A stretch of DNA of 46,642 bases from contig SGPM01000218.1 of NCBI GenBank assembly GCA_004802725.1, forward strand, positions 1-46,642. Reading direction: 5' to 3'. Made by a program: the position numbers and the translations under genes. Under the pieces are notes generated by a model. That model did no database searches. It was given only the letters and a program-made list of their open reading frames with translations, and had not been told where the DNA came from. Of this stretch, positions 11,329 through 23,927 are shown piece by piece (the first letter of the stretch is position 1; every line of letters begins with the position of its first letter). This stretch comes from Antrodiella citrinella. Lineage: Eukaryota > Basidiomycota > Agaricomycetes > Polyporales > Steccherinaceae.

Positions 11329-12518
11329 TTACCTTCTTCCATAGTGATTCGTCTGCGGCACACCGGGTTGCGCCCACCCCTGATGCTGCTGCGGCATCCC
11401 CGGCTGCTGTTGCTGCGCCGCCGCCGAGTTATCGTAGTAGGATTGCGGACCAGGCGGCGGTGCGCCGGGACCGTATCCCGTTTGTCCGCCAGGCTGGGGC
11501 TGTCCATACATATCTCCGCCGGCGTACGGCGGGTGCGCATAGTTCGGGGAGGGTGGCTGCGGGCCTCGGTGTTGTTGATGATCAAGCGGAGAGGTTAAGG
11601 GCTGCGTGGGCGACATTTGCGCGACTGACGCGCCTTGACCTGCAGTGTTCGGGATGGGCAGAGGCATGGTCGTGCGCGTGTGCGGCGACGTAGCGGGTTG
11701 CTGCTGTTGAGGAGGAGAAGTATTTGTGGGCATAGGAGGCTGAGCATTCGCTTGCGAACGCGTCGCGGCAGCCGCTGCGTTTGCAGTGTTGGCTGCGGAG
11801 GACGAAGTCCGTCGCCGTTTACTACGCCCGCCACCATTGTTGGTAGTTGCTGCTGCACGATCGGCATTGTCGTTGCCCTCTGCATCCTCTCCACCTTCGT
11901 CACCCTCCTCCTTACTCCCAGAGATAGACAGACCACCCGGAACGTTAGCGGGTCCGCCGGAATGAGTGCCAGGCATGTTCACCGGATTGGCGGAACGCCC
12001 AATGGGAGAACCAATGGGCATAGAGGAAGGAAGTGAGCCGTGAGGCGCATTAAGGCAAGCCTGGATGAGATTTTTGCCCTCGGGCTGAGTAACGAGAGGT
12101 TGCAACTTGGCAGTGGTGAATGTGTAGACGAGACCCGTCTCAGACACGACAAGCAGAAGCACTTGTGTGCCGGTGAGCGTCGAAAGTTCATAAGCCTGAC
12201 GCGTACATGTTTAGACATGAACAACAGGCAAGAACATGGCATACATACCTTCTTCATGATACCAGCCTTTCGCTTTGAGAACGTGATGTGACGCCTCGAC
12301 TTGTCTTGGATGAATTCAATCTTAATTTTTCTCCTTCCGGCCTTCTTGTCCTTGGGCTTGTCTTCGTCTTCGTCGTCGTCGGCGCCGCTGTCTACGGCGT
12401 CATGGTCGGTGATGAAGGTGTCTTCAGCACCGGGAATGGCGCCCCCGGAATGTGCGTCCGCGAGAGTGTCGATACGCTGCCTCTTATTAGAGAGGGAAGG
12501 CGAGGCTGGATCGGGCAT
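11329..12518 (-). CDS. MCM1: Mcm1/SRF-type MADS-box transcription factor
   Basis: Two exons (12518-12249 and 12195-11329) give 378 aa. After an acidic N-terminus (DSGADDDEDEDK) comes the MADS box at about 62-118: GRRKIKIEFIQDKSRRHITF, SKRKAGIMKK, then across the intron AYELSTLTGTQVLLLVVSET, followed by the SAM-type extension to LIQACLNAP near 145. This is the SRF/Mcm1 class, which binds CArG-like boxes as a dimer and recruits partner factors for mating, cell-cycle and metabolic genes in fungi. The C-terminal half is low complexity, rich in Gln, Pro, Gly and Asn, typical of the family. The intron splits the MADS box after IMKK. The stop TAA overlaps a donor-like AAG-GTAAAG, so a further 3' exon is possible. 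Confidence 0.93.
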
Positions 12519-15500
12519 GGTTGTGCCGGAAAGGGAAGGAGAGATTGGCTCCGCGAGATTGGGACGGAGGGGAGGGCGGCGATGCGCGTCGCGGTGGGGA
12601 AAGTGGCTCGAGAGTGGGCCGACAATACGTCGGCAGATGAACGACGCGTCTCGGGAGACGAGTGGAACGGCGAAGGAGGGGCAAAAGGCGACGACGAGAA
12701 GGGGATGTTAGCGGTGTGCCAGAAAAGGAGGAGATGGGAGCGTGGTCGAAAGAGGGAATTGCCTTGTACGACCAGTCCTTGCCCAATCCGGCCCCTTATA
12801 CACGAAATTGCATTCTCAGTAAATTTCACCCTCGGCACCTTCCGTAGCGTCCTTTTTTTTCTGGCGCCCTCTGTCCCAGTCGTCGTCCCAGTCCCAGACC
12901 CGTCGCTCTTGCTGCCCCTCCCCTCAACTTCCTGGTCTGCCCCGTCTGTCTGCACGGCTGGTCTTCCTGCGTATGATTGGCCAGAGAACGTGGACGACGT
13001 TCCCGAGACCCCTAGTTTGCACCCGAGGGGTCTGGTTCCCACGCGTGACCTCCGCCACACAGGCACACGTCCCTATTTTGGTCCACGCGCCACGCTCTTC
13101 CTTTCCGAGACAACCGATGATCCTCAGGACTCCTTATAACTCTATCGGTCACGTCGTCACGTTTAGCCCGCTTCGGGTGATGATCGTGTCACCGCCGATG
13201 TCACAGCTGCTCTGGTTGCCATTCCTGCCAACGACCACCAACAGCCTACTGTCGACGCCCCAGACGACGACGACGACGACAAGGTCGACGTCCAGCTCCC
13301 CCATCCCGCAGCAATATCGTATCTCGGCATCATATGCAGGGCCGAGTGGATAGTCCATTGTTCTTCATCCGAATCACGCCTTGCCCTGGAACCATTTGGT
13401 AACCATGATGACCTGCTGATAGAGTTGATCATCATCATCTCCGAGTCCCAAGGCAGACCGTCCTCGTCTCATCCTGAACAACATTTTCTCCCAGCTGCAA
13501 AAAAACTGTCCTCTCGAGTCTTCTACTCCTGCAGGATCCTGCGTGTTTCTTTCACCGTCTCCGGGGCGTTCAAAGTTTCCTCTCTGGTGGTTCCTTCTTA
13601 CCGCCGGCGCGCTCAGCGACACCGATTGCTCACGAACGGCGTGTCGCGATCGAGCCTCGCGGCTTCAAACGACACTCCCAAATGAAATCAACGGTCTTTT
13701 ACTTGATCAGGATGTCGCAGTCCGTACAAGGAAACGCACTTGCCATATGCGTTTGCCCCAAACCGCCGCGTATCATCCAGCGTTAGTCATTCGCCGCAAT
13801 GTCTTTTTCGTGTCTTGACTCTCTTGTTTTGTCTCTTGACTCTTCCGTGGCGGATCCACCACATGGGCCCGGGTGACTCATGCCTCTTGTTCTCAGCATC
13901 ATTCCAATGCTCGAAGGTCCATCGTGCCCTTCATACCGTGCATACGGAAGCGAGGAAGTTGTTTCGTGCGATTATTTGCCCTCGTCATATTGGCTGTCGT
14001 CGAAATCAGAAATACGCGATGCGATTCAGCCCTTCGTCAGTGGATCGCAGGGTAGGTGCGTTGTTCACAAGTCCGAACATCCCGTTCCTGCATTAATTAC
14101 ATACATACAGGTCGGTGTCTGCAAGTGTGCGTCTTACGCCATCGTTGCTAGGTTCTCGTCCATCAAAAACATCCCGGTGTATCCGAAATAGACAGCGAAT
14201 CGCCGTGTCATAGGTCCCTTGAAGTTTGCTTGAGCCACTGGCAGTGGCATTGTATGAGGGCGCGCGTTCCTCGCCCGGCCGCTCATTGTCACTACCTGGG
14301 AATACACTCGGAATTCGCACCACCCCATCATCCTTGCCTCTTCTGCCATGGTCTTCTAGCTTTTTTATCAGGCGCTGTAGCAGCAACCAATACGGAGATC
14401 ATGGAAGCCTTGCACTGTGGCAGACACGTTGGAACTCGCTCTGTTGTCGCGTTCACACGGTGATGTACAATGAAAGTTGTATGTCTTCACGTGAACATGG
14501 CTACAGACCGCGACCGCGACGCCGCGTAAAGGAGTGCGATATCCAGACGATGGTGTCGACGATCAGGAGTCTTACAGCGCCAGGAAGCTTTGGTGAGCAT
14601 ATATGCATATTGACACTGTCAGCACTATGCCTGACATGTATGTATGCGTGTATACCGATAGGAAAATCGAAAATACGAACCTTCTCCGACATCTCTGCAC
14701 TCCTCTCTGCGGAGTGTAAGGTAAGGTGACTCAGGCTGCTAAGTCGTTATGCAGCATATGCTAATGGCTGAGGGACGTGTTGAGTTCTTACGTGCATATG
14801 TGGTCCAGCCGTCTTCCCGAAGTTCTATCAGCAACGCAGGAGCGAAACGCCTGATATTGTTGCTGCCGCAGCGTTCATGGAATTACCAAAGCGTCAAAGT
14901 CTCCGGTGGGTGGTGGGTACGCGTAATTTGCTACAGGATTGAGCGCACGGTAAGTTTTGCTCCAGCTCTCATAATGACGCAGCATCACTGAGAGGCTCGC
15001 CCATAGTATGGATATGGACTCACCCACCGCATCGCAGTGTTTCATAGACGAGAACCATCCCGCTTCTCGAGTGCTTCGCTCAGACGGCCCACTCAGTGGC
15101 ACTCACGCGTGCCACACAACGTTTATGGACAAAATTTCCAATTCTGTACATGTATTTCCCTTTTCCGGACTCCTCGATCCATGACTCATCTCATTTCGTT
15201 CAGTTGTCCGGCCACGCGGTCTCAAACGTGCGGACCTGCCTGTATATTCCTGGTACTCATACCGAAGATTCTCACTCAAGATTCAAGAGCCGGCGTCCAA
15301 TGCATCTGCGTTCCGCTATTCCTATCTTCAAGTAGTCACAGTGACATTCAAATCGCGCAGGAGATGAACGAGCGAAGCGGGTGCCCGATCCGTATGTGTA
15401 TTTCCCTTATCCGGACGTCCTGGCAGTATATTGTTTATCACTGTTCATCTCCAGTTCCGTATTCCAGAAGCTGCAAACCTAAGCTGACTCAGCCTGTTCT

Positions 15501-18210
15501 CGTTCTATGAATACACATATACAGCGTACGAGATTGACAGTGGTACCGAGTCCAGGAAATTCAGTTCAAACGCAGACAATCTGTCCTCAAAAGGCTATCT
15601 CAGAGGCTCGTCCTTGCTTGGACTTGACTCACTGGGGGCTTCGGGCGCGTTCTTTCAATGAAATTCAATCTAGCTGCGGAAGCGATCGCAGGTGGTGCGC
15701 ACAAGGGACTTTTTCGGGTTCTTTCTCGCTTTCTCTTCTGGGTTTCTGTGAAATCACGACGAAGCTCGCAGTCGTATAGTGTCGCAGTCACGGTGCTTCT
15801 TGCGAGACGTTCACATGCGTGTTTCTTTTAGTGCGTCCTTTGGAGCTCAAGGTTCACTCTATCATCGTTCCCCTGTGGCAGGTTTAGCTCGAACCTGTAT
15901 CTTTGGGTGGAATCCTGAACGGACGAATGGAACATGATATGTCAACGGCGACCTTCTCGCGCGGTTGGAACAACATGGACTTAGGACGGTTCTCACGTAG
16001 GGTCATGTGAGTGCCATTTGCGTCTCGCCGTTTGCATTCGAGCTGAGAACCACACAAGCACGCGCGGCTTGCGCCCAGGCAGGCGTCGACGTGTACATAT
16101 CAAACATATGCATCCTACACTACACGTACGGGCGCCGTCCCAGCGGTTTCCTCACCCTGCATCCCATCACGCACAAGCTTCACTTCCAATTGAAAGAGGC
16201 ATATGGACTACGGGGTGCGGCGCTCCATCTGTGATGTGGCCTTGCACGGGTCGATGATTGAAGAGCCGCGATATGGGGGAAGCGTTGACGGGAAGGCCTT
16301 CCCAAGAGATAGCTATCATAGGGGGGACGTGGCGTTGAATCACATGTGCGTGCCTGTTGCTCCGGATCTAGTGGTCGTATCAGGCGATGACAAGTGACGA
16401 CTGAATGGTGTTGTATTCGCAATGTGTCAGTGGTGGTGGGTGGTGTTCTTGTAGTCTGAAAGAGGAACGTGTACGGCCTAAAGTGTACGGCATTTTCCTT
16501 TTTCATTGATGTTCGTATGTGCTAACTGTGATGTTTAGGTACAAAAGGCGGCGTGACAAGCTACCAAGATTACTCCGTCGGACTAGATGTGGACTTCTGA
16601 CGCGTCGAAATGTTTTTTGTTTGTTGACGTCTTCTATGCTGTTACTATTAGCAGACTGCACTTGGCGAGAAGATAACGAAGAAATCGCGTACGATCAGCA
16701 CTGTCATTATCCGCTCCGAATCTGCTATCAAAGTTCTGATTCCTTGCCCAGTGGTTCGGAGGAAGATGTTTCTACAACTTGAAAGTCTGAGCTTCTCCGT
16801 TCTCGGAGATTCCACACTTGGAACGTGCATGGCCCAAAACGTAACGGCATTTTCCTTATATTGCTATCGGTTTAGTAACTGACTACTTGTGTGATAAGCT
16901 ATATCCGTCATCTAGGAATACAAGGGACGACGGCGTGGAGGTTGCTTTACCTTTCGGCACGCTGATTCGGATCTGATCCATATGGTGGTGGCCCATCTGT
17001 GGAGTTAGTATTACGCAGACGACGTGGCCTACGTATTGCCTTCCAGGGATCAGATCTCAACTTTCCAAGCTTCGCAGTCATTCAAGAATAGGAAGGAAAC
17101 CCTCGTCTTATCCATATGTTTCTGGAGACTTCGCTCAACTGGGCCGCTCTAACGACGCCCGTCGTACCGTTGCACGACGTGGAAGTCCGCCGTCAGGAAC
17201 TTGCCTTTTGCACGCATGACGACCTCAAAGTCCGTGTACATGTGAATCGCCGCACCGTTCAACCAGACAAGTCTCACACTGACAGATAAGCAGATTTCGA
17301 ATTCACGACATTTATGCTCATTGAACCTTGGTTTCCCAAAGCGTCGCCTGAGACGGAACGACGCAGCCGTCTCGCAGCCTCGTGTACGCCAGACCTGACT
17401 CTAAAATTCGTTGAAAGTAACCGGCATCGATCATGTTCAGTCACGGTCTCTTTCATCGAGCTGAAGGATCTACGATCACGATTCACTGGGTACCTACCCG
17501 TCTCCTCGTGTTCAAGTTTGTTGACCCGACGGTGGTCAATGTGCCCGATATCGATGGATGGGGATACTTGTCAGTGCATAGGTCGGCTTTGCATGGCTCT
17601 TTATCTCTCACTAGGTGTCTTGACTCATTGTACTTACAGCGGACCGTGCAGTTGCGAGAGCTCGTGGTGTATTGGGCACGCCACTAAGAGCCTGGCGCTC
17701 TTGTCTCGGGATTCCCTCATAGGGCGGCCATCCGTACTCCTTACATGGGGCGACACAGCAGATGAAGCCGTTACTGAAGGACACGTATCGTGGCCATGCC
17801 CATACCGCAGACGTACCCAAGGATCTGGGCTCCTTGTGTCAAGCCAACTGGATCCTTAGGCGACAAAGTAACCGGAAATCAATCAAGCTTAGGCTTGGAT
17901 CCGGTGTATCTGTATAACGGCATAGCGCTTTGAGGCCCCGGACGATCTCCGATCACTCTCCTCGTGCATATACGCTTTCGATCTCACATAGTACGGACAA
18001 CACCGACCGGTAATAGGCCTGAATAGGCCCCGTCTCCGAGTCGTGGATGCATGGTGTGGACAACGTGTTTGATATCGATGGATTGGTGGGACCCGTTGGA
18101 AAATTGGCTTGACAGGCTCCTGAACACCAACTGTCTATTCCAGATTGCACCTAAGGTAAAGCTTTTCGACGTCTTATTGGGGTCGTGGACTCATTGTGTT
18201 GCGTTACAGG
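12519..18210. other. long region without an intact gene
   Basis: About 5.7 kb. The first few hundred bases are the MCM1 promoter side. Further on, frames are short, change often and lack family-like sequence. Short diverged duplications are visible: TGTATTTCCCTT followed by a CCGGAC block at 15151 and 15397; a GGAACGTG block ending GCATTTTCCTT at 16464-16500 and 16820-16857, each followed by an intron-like TAG acceptor; and an ATATCGATGGAT block followed by an ACTCATTGT block around 17548-17640 and 18070-18205. The last copy runs into the F-box gene start. This suggests decayed gene copies rather than empty DNA. Confidence 0.4.
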
Positions 18211-20361
18211 ATGTCAATGGCGTCACCAAAATATGCAAAAGTGCTACGCAAGACTGATGCTGGTGCATCGGAACTGTGGCGTACCACTGCGCTTGAAATC
18301 GACGCCTGCGACGACCAGGCCACCATTGCGCGACTGAAGGACGAGCTTGCACTGGCAAAAAGAGAGATACACCTCAACAGAGAACTTATCCAGGTTCTGC
18401 GAAAGGAGAATCTCCGACTCCAGGCGAGTAAAAGTGACATATGTGGCGTCGGTCGCACTAACCTGGCCATAGTATGAGAAACATTATGCATCCCGGACGC
18501 AGTTACCATCAACTTTGTGGACGGTGAAGCCGAAGCCCTCGCGGCGTTCGAGCTGGATTGCCCTCGGTAACGACGTCTTACAGGTCATATTCGAATTCGT
18601 CATCCCTCCTTCCGCCTTCCTCGATACTTCGTCTCTTGGTCCGACTTCCTTGTGGTGCCGAGCCTTATGGATGAGGAAATCCTTGGTACTTGTCTGCAGA
18701 CATTGGAGACGGGTTGCACTACCCTTCTTATATCGCGAGGTCATCCTGCGTCGGGCTGGACAGGTAGTCGCATTTTCTCGAACGCTGCAAGCTGGCACGT
18801 GGACTGTGGCACCCCTTGTGCGCAGCGTCTCGTTTACATGTGTCGTGCCCAGTCACCTCAAAAACGCCGTGATTCGGAACGCAGCCAAAATCCTGGAACT
18901 ATGCGGTCGCCTCAGCGGGTTAACACTCGGAGCCGAATTCATAGACTGCTGTTATTCGAACCTGACGACCCGATTCTCGGAGGGGGGTGTCGAAGATGCC
19001 CTTCTTGCTGCATTTCGGGATGTGGGTCCGCGTCTCCGGAGCCTCAAGCACCGAAGTTGCAACCACCATTTCCTTCCACTCTTCAATTCAAACGCTTTCC
19101 CCGCCTATTTTCTCACTTCGTTCTCCAATCTTCGCTCGCTCGATCTGCTGCTGACCGTCTTGGACGACAGCAAGGTCCGTTTGGACCACCTGGAAGAGCT
19201 GACGCTATGGTTTGAGAATGACGAGATTGCCAGAGGATCTCAGCTCCGAATCCTGTCCGACTGGCATCTACCGTGTCTGAGGGCCATATCGCTCCAATGT
19301 GGCTGCCTAGGCGATATTACAATTCCCTTCTGGTATGGTCTTAGTCTGTTTGTGCGGGCACAAGGCGCGAAGCTCAAAAGTATGGAAATATGTCTCACTT
19401 TTGATCCTCCCGGCCAGTACTCCAGGACTTCCCGAGAACAGCTGAATACAGTGTTCTCATTTTGTCCCTCATTGGAGTACATCTCCTTGCCAAAGGACAT
19501 ATTCTCTGTGTTAGATGTCCATGCTATCCGCCGTCGGAATCCAGAGGTGCTTTTCGACGTGTGGGGCGAAATCAGCTCTATGTCCAAACATAGTAACTAC
19601 NNNNTNCNNNCANNGTNATCTACCGCTTGCTNGNCCNTGANCTCCNTCGTCTNNTCNCGACCNCNCGTCNNNNGTATCNNCCNCANNNNCCNNGTANNAN
19701 NCTTCANACNCNNANACGACNCNTCATNNCGTNNACGACACCGTTTTCTCTGTTTCCATTGGGGTCCTACAGGAGACATAGGGGGCGCCAGGAATGGTGC
19801 TCAGGGCGCCCCGAGTTTGGTGAGGACGGTAGCGATGTCTTGAACTACGCCTACATCAACTTGAAGCCTATACCGTCCTCAGGCTCTGTAACANCCGACA
19901 CCGAATTAGTATGGGACGAGGANGACACGATGGTCGGTACAGCTGCGCTTGAAGAGAGTATGCGGAATCTCGCAGTCGACCACGATATGCGTTCTACATC
20001 GGAGGACGAGGATACAGAAGAGGATANTGTGGATGACGAGTCTGACGAGTCTGACACATCCTCGGAGTGTACCCCGAGAGAGCACTCGGACTTTGGATCA
20101 GATTCAGGCAGCGATGAATCCTCCGAGTCTACTGCAGCTGCTGACCAGCAGTCGGAAGATGCGATGGACGAAGACGTGGAGATGCACTCTACTACCGCTG
20201 CGAAGGAATTGGAACTTGAGCTACAGGCCCTCAAGGAGGAGNGTTGTGGGGGTTGTGAATGTGTTGATGCTGAGGAGCTTACTGACGAAGAGATATTGAA
20301 GATTTTTTCTGCTGGGGTTGACCACGTCGGGTCTATAGCCTATACACGACGGCCGTACTGA
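18211..20361 (+). CDS. coiled-coil / F-box-type protein with acidic tail
   Basis: The first exon (ATG 18211 to 18423) encodes a heptad-rich helix (DDQATIARLKDELALAKREI, then LIQVLRKENLRLQ). A 49-nt GC-AG intron (18424-18472, GCGAGT donor, CACTAAC branch point) joins it in frame to a long exon from 18473. That exon has an F-box-like start (WIALGNDVLQVIFEFVIPP, then LVLVCRHWRRVALPFLYREV) and leucine-rich-like segments to about 19600, as in the large Agaricomycete F-box families that recruit substrates to SCF ubiquitin ligases. An N-rich block then hides the frame. Beyond it a frame to TGA-linked end at 20361 encodes YAYINLKPIPSSGSVT and a strongly acidic Ser/Asp/Glu tail. The junction across the N block is unknown, and upstream exons before 18211 are possible. 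Confidence 0.65.
19601..19734. other. N-rich low-quality block inside F-box gene
   Basis: Many N calls interspersed with single known bases, plus isolated N at about 19894, 19922, 20027 and 20242. This looks like poor consensus rather than a standard scaffold gap. The reading frames on the two sides differ, so an intron or an error lies in or near it. Confidence 0.9.
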
Positions 20362-21215
20362 CTCGGAGTAACAAGTTGAATTCAGGCCTCAGGCTCCTAG
20401 CGGTTTGAATTCACTTTTGTTTGGCATTCTCTTGGTATGTTTTTGAGAGTGTCACTTTGGCTTTTTTTATTATCTCTGCGACGCTTTGCACGGCGCGCAA
20501 ATGGGAATAAACCTCACTGGCAGGAGAAAAGTCGAATGTCAATAGTGACAAGTTTACCTTTTGTCCCCCGGGGTTACCATATAAGGCAAACCCGAAGCGA
20601 CTTTGGGGAAAACGACGATTTTCAAGTGCCGGGAACCGAACCTCTCACACATTGACGGCTGCACGCCGTGTTGGTAACTTCAGCGCGTCAGCTGCCACTG
20701 GCAACAAAAACATTCGGTTATAGTACGCGCCCCGCTGGCATTAATATTGCCGATGTGACATGTTGGTGGGTCACCAACGTTAACCCAGAGAATGTCCAAA
20801 CCTTTCTCGAGCTCTTTGCAGATCTACCTTAGGAATCGTTACCAACGTCCAATTGACAGACGATATGTCCACACCGGTACCGTTGTCGAGCAGTTGCACA
20901 AATCGAGTTAGAGGTGCTTCCTCCGCGAATTTGCTAGCGGTAGCAGGCACTGGGATAGCACCGACGGTCGTGCGTGCAATTCTGAGTGCAAGTGACATAG
21001 GTGTACGGATTCCGATGTACTCGAGCAACGAGGGATTGGGTTGGGATTGGGTGTCCTTCCGACTACAGATTCGGTTACCACGTCGGAGTTTTAACGACTG
21101 GAAGGCGCTTGAAGACTCGCACGCGGCACTCCACACAAACCAGCATCCTCAACGTCCAGGTCGTCGCGCAACGCGTTCTCATCGCGGTGCGCGACGAATA
21201 ACGCGTCTCTCAGTT
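20362..21215. other. intergenic, upstream of transposase
   Basis: No gene supported. A short inverted repeat TTGGTGGGTCACCAA lies near 20763-20777. I looked for terminal inverted repeats matching sequence 3' of the transposase (23468-23927) and saw none. A frame at 20853-21215 precedes the transposase ATG but lacks family-like sequence. Confidence 0.4.
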
Positions 21216-23467
21216 ATGCCAGTCAATCGACAACATGTCAGCCTCAATGATCCTACGTATGAAGACCGAATGCAGCAGGCGATTCATGGCCTGCATGAAG
21301 GGCGGTACAAGAATATCTCTGAAGCTGCGAGGGTGCTTAAAGTGAGCCATATTCCCTGTTGATCTGTTGGCCGAGTTATAGATATGTCTATTTCAGCTTG
21401 CCAGAAGTACCCTCAACGACAGGCACAAGGGTACACACGCCAGCCGGAGCGTATCCCATGAAGCCCACCGACTTCTCAACGATGCCCAGGAGAAGGCTAT
21501 CCTAGATAACATAGAATCCGACACCTCGCATGGCCGCATTCGCACCTCGTCCCTCCGATCCCTTGTTCATAACCTTACTGGCAAATCCGTAGGCAAGAAT
21601 TGGCCCAAGCGTTTCGCGACGCGTCATTCGGAACTCATGAAAACGAAAAGTGCAAACCGTGACCCCGCTCACGATAGGGACTCAATTAAGTCTACAGTCG
21701 AATCTGATGGGCTCCTGGAGTTGGAGGAAAAGTATGGGCCCATTCCTCCGAATCAGATATGGAATATGGACGAGAAAGGGATTCAGTTAGGACTCGGAGG
21801 ACGAAAGGAAGGGAAGAAACACTACTTCTTCAGCAGGAGCGAGTCTCGCTCCGCGATCCACAGCGACAATATCGAGCTCGTGATGGTGGTTGAATGCATC
21901 TCTGCGGCCGGCCATGCGGTTCCAGCAACATTCATTCTCCCTAGCGGACCTGTCCCAGATTTCCAAGGGATTGAAGACATCGGAAAGTGCGATTATTAAA
22001 TTCTTCGCGGCTGCGTCATATGCTGATGTGGTTTGTAGAATCAGTACCTCGGAGTCAGGCTGGACAGATTGCCAGCACACAGCTTCCTGGATCAAGGACA
22101 CCTTTCTTCCCTGTGCCTTTGCTCATACCACGGACCGAACAAAGCCCATTGTCCTCATCCTGGATGGTCACGACTCCCATGAAAGCCATGAGCTGAAGAG
22201 GGCTGTGTATCGACACTCGGAGGGGTACGATGTCATAGTCGTCTGCTTCCCACCTCAGTGGAGGCAGCCTCTCGATGCCCTCATCTTCTACCGCGCGCAG
22301 GACGCCTGGAGGAATCAAGTCGAAGAACTCACGGGTGAGGGGAACAAGGTCACACGCCAAAACGTCGTGAAGGAGTACATAGGAATCCGTCGTTCTTTCA
22401 TGACAGGGGATCTGATTCAGCAAGCTTTTGCCACCACCGGGGTCTATCCGTGGAACCCTGACGCTCTTGCTGACGACGACTCTGACCCCAGTCGAACATT
22501 TTCGACCAAAGCTCATGTTCCTACTTCATACCCTGGTGTATCTTCGTCTCGTCCCACTGCATCTAGTTCTTCCGAGGACGACATCAACGACCCAGAATCC
22601 GACGAAGATGAGGAGCCCTTCGACTTCGACTATGATGAGGGGAACGTGGTGCTCATTGAGAGCGAGTTCTATGGTGGGCATGGCTGGCGCACCTCGGTAC
22701 CATCGACGTTGCCCGTACCCAGGCCGCCTTCCCATCCCTCCGACTTGGATGGGAGCTCGGACTCAGATGACTCGGACATCGAAGCAGAGGATGAAGACGT
22801 TACCGCTGGGTCTGGTGAACACCACACGACGGCAGCGGATTACGCCCAAAGATACGAGGACGCCGAGAATTCCAATGCGGACGACCAGCAGGCCAGTGAA
22901 CATAACGAACAGTCTCCCCATTCCGAGCTCCCTGAGCGCGCGATCTCGCGACTCCTCTTAGACCCTCTCGAGCATATACCTCTCGACGCACTCCGACGTT
23001 TGCCCCCGGACATGCTCATCTCCCATGTCCTCAATCTACAGGGCTATAATGCTGCCCTCATGCAAGTCCTGCGGCAGTCAGAAGCCGGCCGCAGTTCCGA
23101 CCATTCGACACAAGGCGCCGTCGAACCAGCGCAGACGACACGACAGGCTTGTCCAACTCGGAGGGCGGCCGCACCGCTCCGGATCTTCAAAGGCTCGCTG
23201 AGCTCTTACCAACGGAAACGAGACCTCGTCGACCTCGCGCAAGCCCTCGAGATCGCCTCAGAGGGGACGATACCCCAGCTCAAGAGCCGGATCCGGGGAC
23301 ACTTGCGCGCACATCCGTTGCTTGCGCGGAATCCGCGCTTCAGAGCTTTGTTCCCTAGCCGTGGTCGTCATGCTCCGCTGCTCGCAGAGGTATATGTGTT
23401 CACCCCGCCAAATCCACCAGCTACATATGCTTCAAGTTCAACCTTGAATGCTGATGAACCGCAATAG
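21216..23467 (+). CDS. pogo/Fot1-type DDE transposase with C-terminal SAP domain
   Basis: Three exons (21216-21341, 21397-21986, 22039-23467) join in frame to 714 aa. Residues about 15-60 form a Psq-like helix-turn-helix (ISEAARVLK then LARSTLNDRHKG), followed by a CENP-B-type HTH (GRIRTSSLRSLVHNL, KNWPKRFATRH). The DDE_1 catalytic core has D167 in WNMDEKGIQ, D281 in LILDGHDSH and D318 in QPLDALIF, a DD36D spacing. The usual CTHKL-like residues before QPLD are missing (FPPQWRQPLD), so activity is uncertain. A long acidic linker leads to a SAP-like DNA-binding motif near 627-662 (YQRKRDLVDLAQALEI, EGTIPQLKSRIRGHL). The apparent frameshift near 21987 is a 52-nt intron that restores GKISTSESGWTD. 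Convergent with HSP90; no terminal repeats seen. Confidence 0.88.
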
Positions 23468-23927
23468 ATCTAGACATCTGCGGTACTTAGCTCGTCCGAG
23501 TGGTATTGTGTAAACTACAAGTCATATAAACACATCTTGAATATATCATCTATCCTAGTCTATACATTATCCTAGTCAGCACTAGTCAGTGCGAGAATGA
23601 GAGCGACCAAACGAGCAAGGAAGATGTCACCTACGTCTTCAGAGTTCCAATCACCAAGTAGCTACGTACTAGACGATCAAGACATGCAGTCGAAGAAAGC
23701 ACAATCACAAGTCGCCAAAGCGCACGAAGATATACAGATGTCAAAGGAACCCTTTTCATTTTTGAATTGTTTGTAGTAACTATAGTTGAGTATACTTGAG
23801 TCGTAATATGCACAAGATGATGCCCAAAGCGCGGTGGATGACAAAAAATACAATGGCGAAAACAGCAGCAGCAACAACGTCCGACAATGAAATCCAGATC
23901 TACGTTCGTCCAAGCCTCAAGAAGGAT
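23468..23927. other. convergent 3' intergenic region
   Basis: AT-rich space between the transposase stop and the HSP90 stop; probably 3'UTR of both. No gene or inverted repeat recognised. Confidence 0.5.

Noticed and set aside
12288..13139. 283-codon plus-strand frame
   Set aside because: It overlaps the first exon of MCM1 in antisense and continues into its promoter with no family-like sequence.
21987..22038. apparent frameshift in the transposase
   Set aside because: A 52-nt intron with GTGCGA donor and TTTGTAG acceptor restores the frame and the conserved block, so no frameshift is needed.
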